From assembly GCA_012840075.1 (NCBI GenBank), contig DUMC01000020.1, positions 35,511 to 99,510 on the forward strand: 64,000 nucleotides of DNA, written 5' to 3'. The translations under genes were made by a program, and so were the position numbers. This document shows, piece by piece, positions 17,553-25,885 of the stretch (positions are counted from its first letter, which is position 1; every line of letters begins with the position of its first letter). This stretch comes from Clostridiaceae bacterium (GTDB lineage Bacteria; Bacillota; Clostridia; Acetivibrionales; DUMC01). The notes beneath the pieces are model-generated. The model was not told the DNA's origin. It saw only the letters and a list, made by a program, of their open reading frames with translations, and made no database searches.

Positions 17553-18731
17553 ATGTCAGTCACAGCTAAGGATGTTGCAAAACTGGCTGGTGTTTCTACA
17601 GCAACAGTTTCAAGGGTTATAAACAATGATCCCCGGATAAGTGAAAACACCAGGGCAAGAGTTATGAAATGTATTAACGAACTTAATTATAAGGTCAATA
17701 ATATTGCTAGAAGCCTGAAGACAAATAGAACATATACAATAGGTTTCATAGCCCCTGAAATTTCAAATGAATTTTTTATGAATGTAGCCAGGGGGGTGGA
17801 GGATGAAGCCAGAAAATACGGATATAGCATTATAATATGTAATTCCAATGAAAGCATAGAAGAAGAGGAAAACAGAATAAAGTTGTTATGCGAAAAATGT
17901 GTTGACGGCATTATCATAATACCGACATCAAATGAAGGTAAACACTTTAACTACTTGAAAAAGCAAAATATACCCGTAGTACTGGCTGACAGACTTGTTG
18001 AAAACTTTCAGAGTGATGCTGTTCTTGTTGATAATATAAATGGTACATATTCGGCAATTGAATATCTCATTAATAATGGTTATAGAAGAATAGGTTTTAT
18101 CAGCGGCGATTTAAAGCTAACTTCGGCTATAGAACGGTACGAAGGATACAGAAGGGCTTTGAAAGATTATTGTATTCCGTATGATAGCAGTATCGTGAAA
18201 TTTGGTGATTTTCATGTAGAGTGCGGATATAGATTAATGAAAGAATTATATGAGGCAGAAAATACGCCTCCTGTAGTTTTTATCTCCAATTATTTCATGC
18301 ATATAGGAGCTACAAAGTACCTTTTGGAAGTAAATATGAGAAGAAATCAAATAAATTACCGTAATTGCAATGATTATCATAATAATGATGAAGAGAATAA
18401 TGAGATGCGTAGTGAAAATAATGAGAAAGATATTATGATTGCAAGTTTTGATGATATGGAATTATCTGCTCTGCTTGGATTTTGCAAATTAAGAGTGGCT
18501 CAGCCGGTTACTGAAATCGGAAGGCAAGCAGCCAGGCTCCTTTTAAATAGAATCGAGCAAAAAAGACAGGAGAGCAGTGAGAATAGTACGAACAATACTA
18601 ACAATGCGAACAATGGAAACAATGCAACCAATAACAAGCTAGGACATAAAGATGCAAAAATTAATAATTTAATTTCGACGCTGCCAAAACAAAAAATTAT
18701 AAGATTGAAAACATCTCTTGTCTTTACATGA
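17553..18731 (+). CDS. LacI/GalR-family transcriptional regulator with Asn-rich insertions
   Basis: A 392-residue repressor. The N-terminal helix-turn-helix (TAKDVAKLAGVSTATVSRVINN) and hinge helix (NNIARSLKTNRTYTIG) are complete; a periplasmic-binding-protein-like sensor domain follows. Two Asn-rich inserts break the sensor domain, at about 262-292 and 340-372; the second separates the last core helix from the final strand, and normal members are ~335-345 residues. ATG start, with GAGGAG 11 bases upstream. The gene is followed within 112 bp by fucI, so L-fucose or a related sugar is the likely effector and fucI the likely target; this rests on context. The inserts may be surface loops. Confidence 0.9.
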   Translation: MSVTAKDVAKLAGVSTATVSRVINNDPRISENTRARVMKCINELNYKVNNIARSLKTNRTYTIGFIAPEISNEFFMNVARGVEDEARKYGYSIIICNSNESIEEEENRIKLLCEKCVDGIIIIPTSNEGKHFNYLKKQNIPVVLADRLVENFQSDAVLVDNINGTYSAIEYLINNGYRRIGFISGDLKLTSAIERYEGYRRALKDYCIPYDSSIVKFGDFHVECGYRLMKELYEAENTPPVVFISNYFMHIGATKYLLEVNMRRNQINYRNCNDYHNNDEENNEMRSENNEKDIMIASFDDMELSALLGFCKLRVAQPVTEIGRQAARLLLNRIEQKRQESSENSTNNTNNANNGNNATNNKLGHKDAKINNLISTLPKQKIIRLKTSLVFT

Positions 18732-18771
18732 CTATAAAGCAAAGCATTATTATGATATAATAGCAAAAATT

Positions 18772-18807
18772 TGCACTCGCATTTATGTTTTTATGCAATC
18801 GAGTGCA
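18772..18807. promoter_or_regulatory. Inverted repeat upstream of fucI (candidate LacI-type operator)
   Basis: Perfect arms TGCACTCG (18772-18779) and CGAGTGCA (18800-18807) are separated by 20 bp. The word CGAGTGCA recurs in the fucI terminator region at 20864-20871. The location between the LacI-type gene and fucI suits an operator, but the wide spacing is unusual, and a weak terminator is an alternative. Confidence 0.45.
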
Positions 18808-18842
18808 TAAAATAAACATAAAATAAAAAGGAGGTTATTTAT

Positions 18843-20663
18843 ATGGCAAATCCACAAAGTATTAAGGTAAATGCACCTGTGATAAGGCTAAAAGGTTCAC
18901 TTCCAAAGGTAGGTATTCGCCCTGTAATTGACGGCAGAAGAAGAGGCGTGAGAGAATTACTTGAAGATCAGACAATGAACATGGCAAAAGCAGCAGCCGA
19001 ATTGATTACAAATAATTTAAGGCACCCAAATGGAATGCCCGTTGAATGTGTCATTGCTGATACAACTATAGGTGGGGTTGCAGAAGCCGCTGCATGTGCA
19101 GAGAAATTTGCTCGGGAAGGAGTAGGTGTTTCTTTAACCGTAACTCCGTGCTGGTGCTACGGGTCTGAAACTATGGATATGGATCCGTTTATACCTAAAG
19201 CTATTTGGGGATTTAACGGTACGGAACGCCCAGGTGCGGTATATTTGGCTGCTGTACTAGCTGCTCATAATCAAAAAGGCTTACCTGCATTCAGCATATA
19301 CGGAAGACATGTTCAAGATGCAAACGACACAACCATCCCGGAAGATGTTAAGGAAAAAATCTTAAGGTTCGTAAAAGCAGGTCTTGCTGTAGCAGAAATG
19401 AGAGGTAAATCATATCTAGCCGTAGGTTCGGTTTCGATGGGTATTGCAGGATCCATGGTAAACCCGGACTTTTTTGAAAGCTACTTAGGTATGAGAACGG
19501 AATTTGTGGACATGTCGGAGATTATCCGCAGAGTTGAAGAAGAAATATATGACAAAGAAGAATATGAAAGAGCAATCAAGTGGGTAAAAGAAAACTGCAT
19601 TGAAGGACCTGACAACAATGACCCAAGCGTACAGCATTCCAGAAAGCGCAAAGACGAAACTTGGGAAATGTGCGTAAAAATGATGATGATCATGAGAGAT
19701 TTAATGGTTGGAAATCCCAGACTTGCAGAATTAGGTTTTGAAGAAGAAGCTAACGGACATAATGCAATTGCTGCAGGATTCCAAGGGCAAAGACAATGGA
19801 CCGACCATTTCCCCAACGGAGATTTCATGGAAGCTATGTTAAATTCATCTTTTGACTGGAACGGAATTAGAGAACCTTTCATAGTTGCAACGGAAAATGA
19901 TAGTTTAAATGCTGCTGCAATGTTGTTCGGCCACCTGCTGTCCAATACTGCCCAGGTATTTGCGGATGTAAGAACCTACTGGAGTCCTGAAGCCATAGAA
20001 AGAGTCACCGGTTATAAACCCAAAGGTTTAGCGGAAAACGGACTTATCCATTTAATAAACTCAGGAGCCGCTGCATTGGATGGTACCGGTGAGCAGATGA
20101 AAGACGGTAAACCTGTCATGAAACCTTTCTGGGAAATAACACCTGAAGAAGCTGCAAAATGTTTGGATGCAACATTATGGAGACCTGCAAGCCTTGGATA
20201 TTTCAGAGGAGGAGGTTTTTCATCTGATTTTCTTTCAAAAGGTGGCATGCCAATAACCTTATCAAGATTGAACCTTATTAAAGGATTAGGTCCTGTTCTA
20301 CAAATCGCAGAAGGTTATACCGTAGATCTGCCTCCTGAAGTACATGATATCCTTGATAAACGTACGGATCCAACATGGCCTACTACATGGTTTGCTCCTA
20401 TACTTACAGGTAAAGGTGCCTTTAAAGATGTCTATTCGGTAATGGCCAACTGGGGTGCTAATCATGGCGCTTTCAGCTATGGACATATTGGAGCAGACCT
20501 TATTACTTTGGCTTCAATGCTTAGAATCCCTGTATCAATGCACAATGTTCCTGAGGAAAAGATTTTCAGACCAAGCGCATGGTCTGCTTTTGGCACATAT
20601 GATCTTGAAGGTGCAGATTACAGAGCATGTGCTAACTTTGGGCCGCTATACGGCAAAAAGTAA
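18843..20663 (+). CDS. fucI: L-fucose isomerase
   Basis: Converts L-fucose to L-fuculose (also D-arabinose to D-ribulose) in the cytoplasm. The 606-residue length and motifs are those of FucI: the [16 protein letters not shown] start, [23 protein letters not shown] and [16 protein letters not shown], with catalytic Glu/Asp positions in the central domain and a C-terminal domain carrying the [16 protein letters not shown] segment. ATG with AAAAGGAGG eight bases upstream. No fuculokinase or aldolase adjoins, so the rest of the pathway must be elsewhere. Likely regulated by the LacI-type protein encoded just upstream. Confidence 0.96.
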   Translation: MANPQSIKVNAPVIRLKGSLPKVGIRPVIDGRRRGVRELLEDQTMNMAKAAAELITNNLRHPNGMPVECVIADTTIGGVAEAAACAEKFAREGVGVSLTVTPCWCYGSETMDMDPFIPKAIWGFNGTERPGAVYLAAVLAAHNQKGLPAFSIYGRHVQDANDTTIPEDVKEKILRFVKAGLAVAEMRGKSYLAVGSVSMGIAGSMVNPDFFESYLGMRTEFVDMSEIIRRVEEEIYDKEEYERAIKWVKENCIEGPDNNDPSVQHSRKRKDETWEMCVKMMMIMRDLMVGNPRLAELGFEEEANGHNAIAAGFQGQRQWTDHFPNGDFMEAMLNSSFDWNGIREPFIVATENDSLNAAAMLFGHLLSNTAQVFADVRTYWSPEAIERVTGYKPKGLAENGLIHLINSGAAALDGTGEQMKDGKPVMKPFWEITPEEAAKCLDATLWRPASLGYFRGGGFSSDFLSKGGMPITLSRLNLIKGLGPVLQIAEGYTVDLPPEVHDILDKRTDPTWPTTWFAPILTGKGAFKDVYSVMANWGANHGAFSYGHIGADLITLASMLRIPVSMHNVPEEKIFRPSAWSAFGTYDLEGADYRACANFGPLYGKK

Positions 20664-21300
20664 TTGTTAGAAAAAGTAGAAAAAGGGTAGGAACTACCGA
20701 ATTAAGACGCCTGTGGAGTTAGAAGGTAACGAGGACAAAGAAGCAGGAAATTCTGTTGGTGACAACAGAAGCACGTGACTGTGACTTTAGTTATGTGAGG
20801 TTCACATTGATAGAAAACTAATAAAGCAAAAGCAATAACCGGATAATGAATGGGTGCATAAAACGAGTGCATAGAATATGCACCCATTATTTTTTGTGCA
20901 TCCATTTTATATTTAGTAGTAATGTCACATTTTATATCTAAGTAGTTCTGTCTTATTTATATTTTGCATTTAATACCATGTTTATATTTTGTATTTAATA
21001 TTATTTATAGTATTATCATACACTGCACAAAATTGTAATAAATCGTAATACAAATTTAATCTTATTTTAACATGAAAACCACTATAACCTTCGCCTCCAA
21101 AACGAAATAATATAAGTGGTTGTTATAATGTACTCTACAAGCTTATTTGCAGCTATATGCAAAGAAACGGCAGAAAGCACAGAAATGGTATAATGATACG
21201 TATATACCAGATTAAGTATTAAATGTTAAAAACTGTACAAAGAATAATAGTGTTATAATATGCTATATTTATAATAATTTCATTAATTTTGGAGTTTGAT
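20664..21300. other. Intergenic region before sigI, 637 bp
   Basis: It contains the terminator at 20849-20895. The rest is AT-rich. Around 21072-21122 an inverted pair CCACTATA / TATAAGTGG brackets a CCTTCGCCTCCAAAACGAAA stretch, which contains a CGAA word like the -10 element of SigI promoters. An autoregulated sigI promoter is possible here but not certain. No ORF seen. Confidence 0.4.
20849..20895 (+). terminator. Terminator downstream of fucI
   Basis: AATGGGTGCATA pairs perfectly with TATGCACCCATT around a 16-nt loop and is followed by a T run. The loop includes CGAGTGCA, the same word as in the inverted repeat upstream of fucI. Confidence 0.82.
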
Positions 21301-22014
21301 ATGAAATCTACTTCTATCAATGATAGAGTGCAAAACATAAAAAACAATAATGAAGATATTAACGTTTTTATAGAGGAATATAAGCCTTTTATAGCCTCTT
21401 GTGCCGTAAAGGTTTGTGGAAGGTATTTGAAATATGGGGAGGATGACGAACTCAGTATTGCATTAATAGCTTTTGTTGAAAGTATAAATGCATATGATGC
21501 TTCTAAAGGCAATTTCCTCACTTTTGCCCAGAATGTTATCAGAAGGAGAATTATAGATTATTACAGAAAAGAGAAGAAGCACATAGATGTTATTTCATTA
21601 AATGAGATTTATTCTGAGAATGAAGATGATTTTGAGCTGGATTTTAGCGTAAAAAAAGCAATAGAAGAGCAGCAACTTGCTGATTTGAGTGAATTCAGAA
21701 AGCTAGAAATTGAAGAATTCAAACGTGAACTAGAGGAGTGGAACATTAGCTTATACGACCTTGTAAAAAGCTCTCCAAAACATAAGTCCACTCATGAGTT
21801 TTGTTCTAAAGTAATAAAATATATTATTTCAAATCCTCAGATGGTAGAATTTATTATGACAAAGAAATATATTCCTGTATCAGATTTATCGAAGTCTTTA
21901 AAATTATCCCCTAAAAAAATAGACAGATTTCGAAAATATATAATAGCAATGATAATAATTGCAACAAAAGAATATCAATATTTGAAAGAATACATAAAAA
22001 AATATATTGATTAA
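21301..22014 (+). CDS. sigI: RNA polymerase sigma factor SigI
   Basis: A sigma-70-family factor of the SigI group, 237 residues from ATG 21301. The sigma-2 region (FIEEYKPFIASCAVKVCGRY ... ELSIALIAFVESINAYDASKGNFLTFAQNVIRRRIIDYYRKEKKH) is clear; the C-terminal SigI-specific region (about 150-237) ends in a basic helix. A TTG at 21289 opens the frame but overlaps the ribosome site; GGAG at 21291 places the start at 21301. It is followed by rsgI, its predicted membrane anti-sigma partner. In cellulolytic clostridia such pairs sense extracellular polysaccharides; in Bacillus SigI responds to heat. Which applies here is unknown. Confidence 0.93.
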   Translation: MKSTSINDRVQNIKNNNEDINVFIEEYKPFIASCAVKVCGRYLKYGEDDELSIALIAFVESINAYDASKGNFLTFAQNVIRRRIIDYYRKEKKHIDVISLNEIYSENEDDFELDFSVKKAIEEQQLADLSEFRKLEIEEFKRELEEWNISLYDLVKSSPKHKSTHEFCSKVIKYIISNPQMVEFIMTKKYIPVSDLSKSLKLSPKKIDRFRKYIIAMIIIATKEYQYLKEYIKKYID

Positions 22015-22187
22015 CTTATATAAAGCTATTATAGTTTTATTAAATATACGAGAAATTTTTATAGATTAGATGGTTTACAGAAATACTTCATGAAGAAATA
22101 TCATATAAAGAATATTTACTTCAAGTAAATAGGAGATAAAGGTAATCATGGGAGTGTGTAGGGGGTTTTAAACGATGGGGTGGTTAA

Positions 22188-23837
22188 ATGAAAGCTATAG
22201 TGATGGAAGTAAACGATAAAAATGCAATAATCATGAAAAGTAATGGGGAATTCGTCAAAATAAGAACAAATAAACAATTAAAGGTAGGGGATGAAATAGA
22301 CAGCAGCTTATTCGATAAGCGTATTGTATTTTCAAACGTTTTTAATATCTCAAAAGTAATGATTATGAGGATTACTTCTGTTGCTGCAGCTTTAGTCTTA
22401 ATATTTGGGATGGCATATGGTGCATATAGTTATAATATGCCTTATTCCTACATTAGCATAGATATTAATCCTAGTATTGAGATAATTGCCAATAGATTCG
22501 ATAGGATAATAGCCTTGGAAGGTATTGATGATGATGGTAAAGTAATTGCCGGTTTAAGCACTTATAAGCATGTACTGATTAACGAAGGAATACAGAATAT
22601 TATTAATAGTGCAGTCCAAGAAGGGTATATTAATAAGGAAAAAAATAACACGGTGTTTATGACTTTGTCATCAAAGAATCAAAATAAAATAGACCAACTT
22701 GATAAAATTCTTGAAACAGCTGTTTCAGAACAAATACAATCATCAGGAGTCAATGCTGAACTTTATATAGAAAAAGTTTCTGTCGAAAAGCATATGGAAG
22801 CTGAGAAATTAGGTGTCTCTCCAGGTAAGCTGGTACTAATTGAAAAGCTTAAAGAAAAAGAACCGGAAACTGAAATCCAAAACTACGCTGAAGCAACTGT
22901 ACAAGAAATAATGCATAATATGGAGAATAGCACAAAGGAAGAGATTCTCAAGAATAGAATGAAAAAAGGCGCTGATTCTTCTGAAGAGAAAAATACACAA
23001 GATAAAAATACGAAAGATAAAAATAATCATAATAGTATGAAGGACAGTAAGAGCGAAGCTAAAAATAATAAAAATGAATCCAAAGGCAACAAAAGAGGAG
23101 CTAACAATAAAGAAGATATTAAGAAAGAAGCTAATAATAAAAATAAAGCTAATAATAAAAATGAAATTGAAATCAAAATTAGGGAAGTTAACACACATAA
23201 AAGCGAGTTCGACAACAATAAGAATAAAGTTGTGAACGATAAAATTATAAATATGTTCAATAATATTACAGACAAGAATAAGGAAATAAAAGAAATTAAC
23301 AGCACTGATAAAAATGCAGTTGATGAAAAGAGTAAGAGCAAGAAGGATAAAATAGAAAAAAGTAATAATGATAGCAAAAAAGACATTAACGAATATAAAA
23401 ACAAAGAATATAATAACAAAAAAGATGATAAAGATTCAAAAGAAAACAAAAATAATAAAAATAATAAAGTGAAGGAAAAAAGCAAGGAGGAGAATGATAA
23501 ACTCTCTGGCAGCAAGTCTTATATAAACTCAGAAAAGAATACACCCAATAATGTTGTTAGCATTAATAAAGCTAATAATGCCAATAAGGACGAGAGCAAG
23601 TTAAAAAGTAGTGCTAATGCTAATAAAGAAAAGAACAATATAAAAAAAGAACAGAATAAGACTAAAAGCCAGGATGAAGCCAGTAATAATAATAAAACGA
23701 AAAATCGGGAGGAAACTAAAGAAACTAAACAGAATGATAAGGTTAAACAAAAGAATGATGCTAAAAAGCAGAGTAACACTATAAACAGGAGCAAATCAAT
23801 AACTAATTTTAGCAGACAGATTAATTTTAAGTTTTAA
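22188..23837 (+). CDS. rsgI: RsgI-type membrane anti-sigma factor with a Lys/Asn-rich extracellular tail
   Basis: 549 residues. The N-terminal ~56 residues form the cytoplasmic RsgI_N domain that binds SigI; one membrane span lies at about 61-80. The juxtamembrane extracellular domain (about 85-240) contains the S-I-D-I-N-P-S-I-E motif; the Asn94-Pro95 bond matches the site at which RsgI proteins are reported to self-cleave. From ~243 to the end there is no carbohydrate-binding module; instead ~300 residues of Lys, Asn, Asp, Glu and Ser with no fold, giving A-rich DNA. ATG with GGGGTGG upstream. The 173-bp gap after sigI is longer than the usual overlap. The signal sensed is unclear. Confidence 0.9.
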   Translation: MKAIVMEVNDKNAIIMKSNGEFVKIRTNKQLKVGDEIDSSLFDKRIVFSNVFNISKVMIMRITSVAAALVLIFGMAYGAYSYNMPYSYISIDINPSIEIIANRFDRIIALEGIDDDGKVIAGLSTYKHVLINEGIQNIINSAVQEGYINKEKNNTVFMTLSSKNQNKIDQLDKILETAVSEQIQSSGVNAELYIEKVSVEKHMEAEKLGVSPGKLVLIEKLKEKEPETEIQNYAEATVQEIMHNMENSTKEEILKNRMKKGADSSEEKNTQDKNTKDKNNHNSMKDSKSEAKNNKNESKGNKRGANNKEDIKKEANNKNKANNKNEIEIKIREVNTHKSEFDNNKNKVVNDKIINMFNNITDKNKEIKEINSTDKNAVDEKSKSKKDKIEKSNNDSKKDINEYKNKEYNNKKDDKDSKENKNNKNNKVKEKSKEENDKLSGSKSYINSEKNTPNNVVSINKANNANKDESKLKSSANANKEKNNIKKEQNKTKSQDEASNNNKTKNREETKETKQNDKVKQKNDAKKQSNTINRSKSITNFSRQINFKF

Positions 23838-23857
23838 GTAATAAAAATTTGAATCAG

Positions 23858-23936
23858 AAGGTATAGGTTTTCAATATTTATAATTGCAATTAATATTGAA
23901 TAATTGATATTTTAATGTTGAATCCCTATACCTTTT
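23858..23936 (+). terminator. Large hairpin/terminator after rsgI
   Basis: Outer arms AAGGTATAGG (23858-23867) and CCTATACCTT (23925-23934), with a second nested inverted pair TCAATATT / AATATTGA inside. A short T stretch follows. Likely the end of the sigI-rsgI transcript. Confidence 0.65.
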
Positions 23937-24044
23937 GGCCAATGAACCAATTGTTTAGTATCTGGTAAAAGTCTGGTAAATATCTGGCAAAACTCCGGTA
24001 AAAAAAGCTAAAACTCTTATAAAATATAAAAACTCAGGTTGCAG

Positions 24045-24824
24045 TTAAATTTCCATGGTCGTGCCGTCTTCGGCTATGAAAACCCTGTCTCCTAAAATCT
24101 TTTTAGCGTTTGACAACTCATATGCTGCATCTTTCAAAATATGTCTGCCGTTATGAATGAATCCCAATGTTTTGACATTTTTGTTATTATTCTTAATATA
24201 ATTGCAGACATCCTCCGGTTTAAAATGCCCTGTTTCCATCAGCAAGAGGTCGCAATCATCGATAAGAGGGTCAATATCATCAATTGCTCCCAAATCTCCG
24301 GAAAAAACAATGCTTCGTCCTTCTGCCTCTATACGAAATGAAAAGGACATCCACTGCCCATCATCAGGCACTCCAAGATGGGTGTTATGTAAGGCCTTTA
24401 CGCATAAACCGTTTTCATTATAGATTATGCCGTCAGATATACCTTTTCTGTTTATAGAAAAGGTGGTCTTAAATCCACCTTCGGTTTGGCTGAGGAGTTG
24501 CATAATTCCATTCCAGGTCTTCTCGTTTGCCAAGAACACATCAATGTTCTTACCGGCCATTTTGCCGGTTAATGTGTCAAGTTTGCGTATATTCCAAAGA
24601 AGGTTTCCCAGACCGCCTACATGATCCATATGAGAATGACTGATAAAAATACTGCGAACAGACATTAAGTCAAGCCCCATGAGATGTGCGGTATAAGAAC
24701 ATCCTTCTCCTGCATCAAACCAATATAGTTGACCATCATTTTCAACAGCAAAGGAAACATGTTTCCTACCAGGCATAGGTTCTGTACCGGCACAGGTACC
24801 AAAAAAATGTATCTTCATTATCAT
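24045..24824 (-). CDS. MBL-fold (RNase Z-like) metallohydrolase
   Basis: 259 residues with a complete metallo-beta-lactamase-fold metal site: the N-terminal FFGTCAGTEPMPGRKH strand-loop, the HSHMDH motif near 83-88, HNTHLG, SGDLG and a terminal IHNGRH segment. The pattern resembles RNase Z/arylsulfatase-type hydrolases, but the RNase Z exosite is not evident. The substrate is unknown. AGGAG lies four bases before ATG 24824, with a second ATG two codons on (24818) that is also plausible. It stands between rsgI and another MBL-fold gene of opposite strand; these two belong to different subfamilies. Confidence 0.85.
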   Translation of the reverse strand: MIMKIHFFGTCAGTEPMPGRKHVSFAVENDGQLYWFDAGEGCSYTAHLMGLDLMSVRSIFISHSHMDHVGGLGNLLWNIRKLDTLTGKMAGKNIDVFLANEKTWNGIMQLLSQTEGGFKTTFSINRKGISDGIIYNENGLCVKALHNTHLGVPDDGQWMSFSFRIEAEGRSIVFSGDLGAIDDIDPLIDDCDLLLMETGHFKPEDVCNYIKNNNKNVKTLGFIHNGRHILKDAAYELSNAKKILGDRVFIAEDGTTMEI

Positions 24825-25018
24825 TTCACTCCTATTCTTTTCTTATCCTGGATTGTCATTGAAAGAATTATGGTTTTATTTACATTCATTTATCTATTAT
24901 AACAATAACTTGTTATATGCTGTATATATAAAATACAACTTTTACTTAATAAAGTCTATAGTATAAAAACTCAAATTTTGATATAATATAGCCATCCATT
25001 AAAAGGAGGCTTGTTTTC

Positions 25019-25876
25019 ATGCGTGAAGAATGGAAATCGGCAACTATTGATAATTATCGAAAGTCATATAATCGCCAATGGATTAAGATGTTTGAACAAA
25101 TTCATTCAAGTAAGTATGATCATCATATGTGGTTACTTGGCCCATCCAGCTATGTATTCTCGACTAATGGAAAGCGCTGGGGTATGGACATTCAGTTTAG
25201 AATGCCATGGATTGCCGAGATCGTTGGTGATCGGCTGATAGATGACCTGTCAAAGCTTGATTTTATTATACTTACTCACGAACACAGCGATCATTTGGAT
25301 TATAGACTATTATCCATGTTGCGAGATGCACCTATAAGGTGGCTGATTCCTGCTTTCTTTAACCGTGAAAAACTTCTGGCAACAGGATTGTCCCTTCATC
25401 GCATTACTTGGGTAGAACCTGGTAAGGTATATGATGTGGACAAATTGTCTATAACAACATTTAACAGCCTTCACTTCCGTCCAAACGGCCAAGGTGTGCC
25501 GGAAATTGGATATATGGTAGATACGGGACATCTACATCTTTTGTTTCCTGTGGATGTGCGAGAATACAATGCATCGAAAATGCCAAGATTTGATCAAGTT
25601 GATTGCTTGTTTACTCATGTCTGGCTTGGAGGAGGTAATGCGCTTAACTTACCATGCGAGCCATTCTTGACTGATCTCTGTGATTTCTGTATAGCACTGA
25701 ACCCAAAACGTGTGTATCTCACCCATCTATACGAAATTGGACGTCCTATTGAAGAAATGTGGACATATACTCATGCAGGACTTGTGACTGACGGCTTACT
25801 TGCACGTAATCCGGACCTTGACATTGTTGTGCCGAGAATCGGAAATACGTACTCTCTATTTCCACAAGACACATAA
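25019..25876 (+). CDS. UlaG-like MBL-fold hydrolase
   Basis: 285 residues; the metal-binding motif is THEHSDHLD near residues 88-96, followed by the FNSLHFRP and VDTGHLHLLFPVDVR segments, which match the UlaG/lactonase-like branch of the MBL superfamily. A strong ribosome site (AAAAGGAGGC) precedes the ATG. UlaG hydrolyses L-ascorbate-6-phosphate lactone; a sugar-phosphate or lactone substrate would fit the neighbouring ABC, phosphoesterase and isomerase genes, but that is inference. The gene converges on the AraC-type regulator gene, leaving only nine bases between the two stops. Confidence 0.85.
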   Translation: MREEWKSATIDNYRKSYNRQWIKMFEQIHSSKYDHHMWLLGPSSYVFSTNGKRWGMDIQFRMPWIAEIVGDRLIDDLSKLDFIILTHEHSDHLDYRLLSMLRDAPIRWLIPAFFNREKLLATGLSLHRITWVEPGKVYDVDKLSITTFNSLHFRPNGQGVPEIGYMVDTGHLHLLFPVDVREYNASKMPRFDQVDCLFTHVWLGGGNALNLPCEPFLTDLCDFCIALNPKRVYLTHLYEIGRPIEEMWTYTHAGLVTDGLLARNPDLDIVVPRIGNTYSLFPQDT

Positions 25877-25885
25877 CTGTTTTTG

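Noticed and set aside
22836..23794. Three long minus-strand ORFs (120, 162 and 91 codons) opposite rsgI
   Set aside because: They are Leu/Phe/Ser-rich mirror images of the A-rich Lys/Asn tail of RsgI, without ribosome sites.
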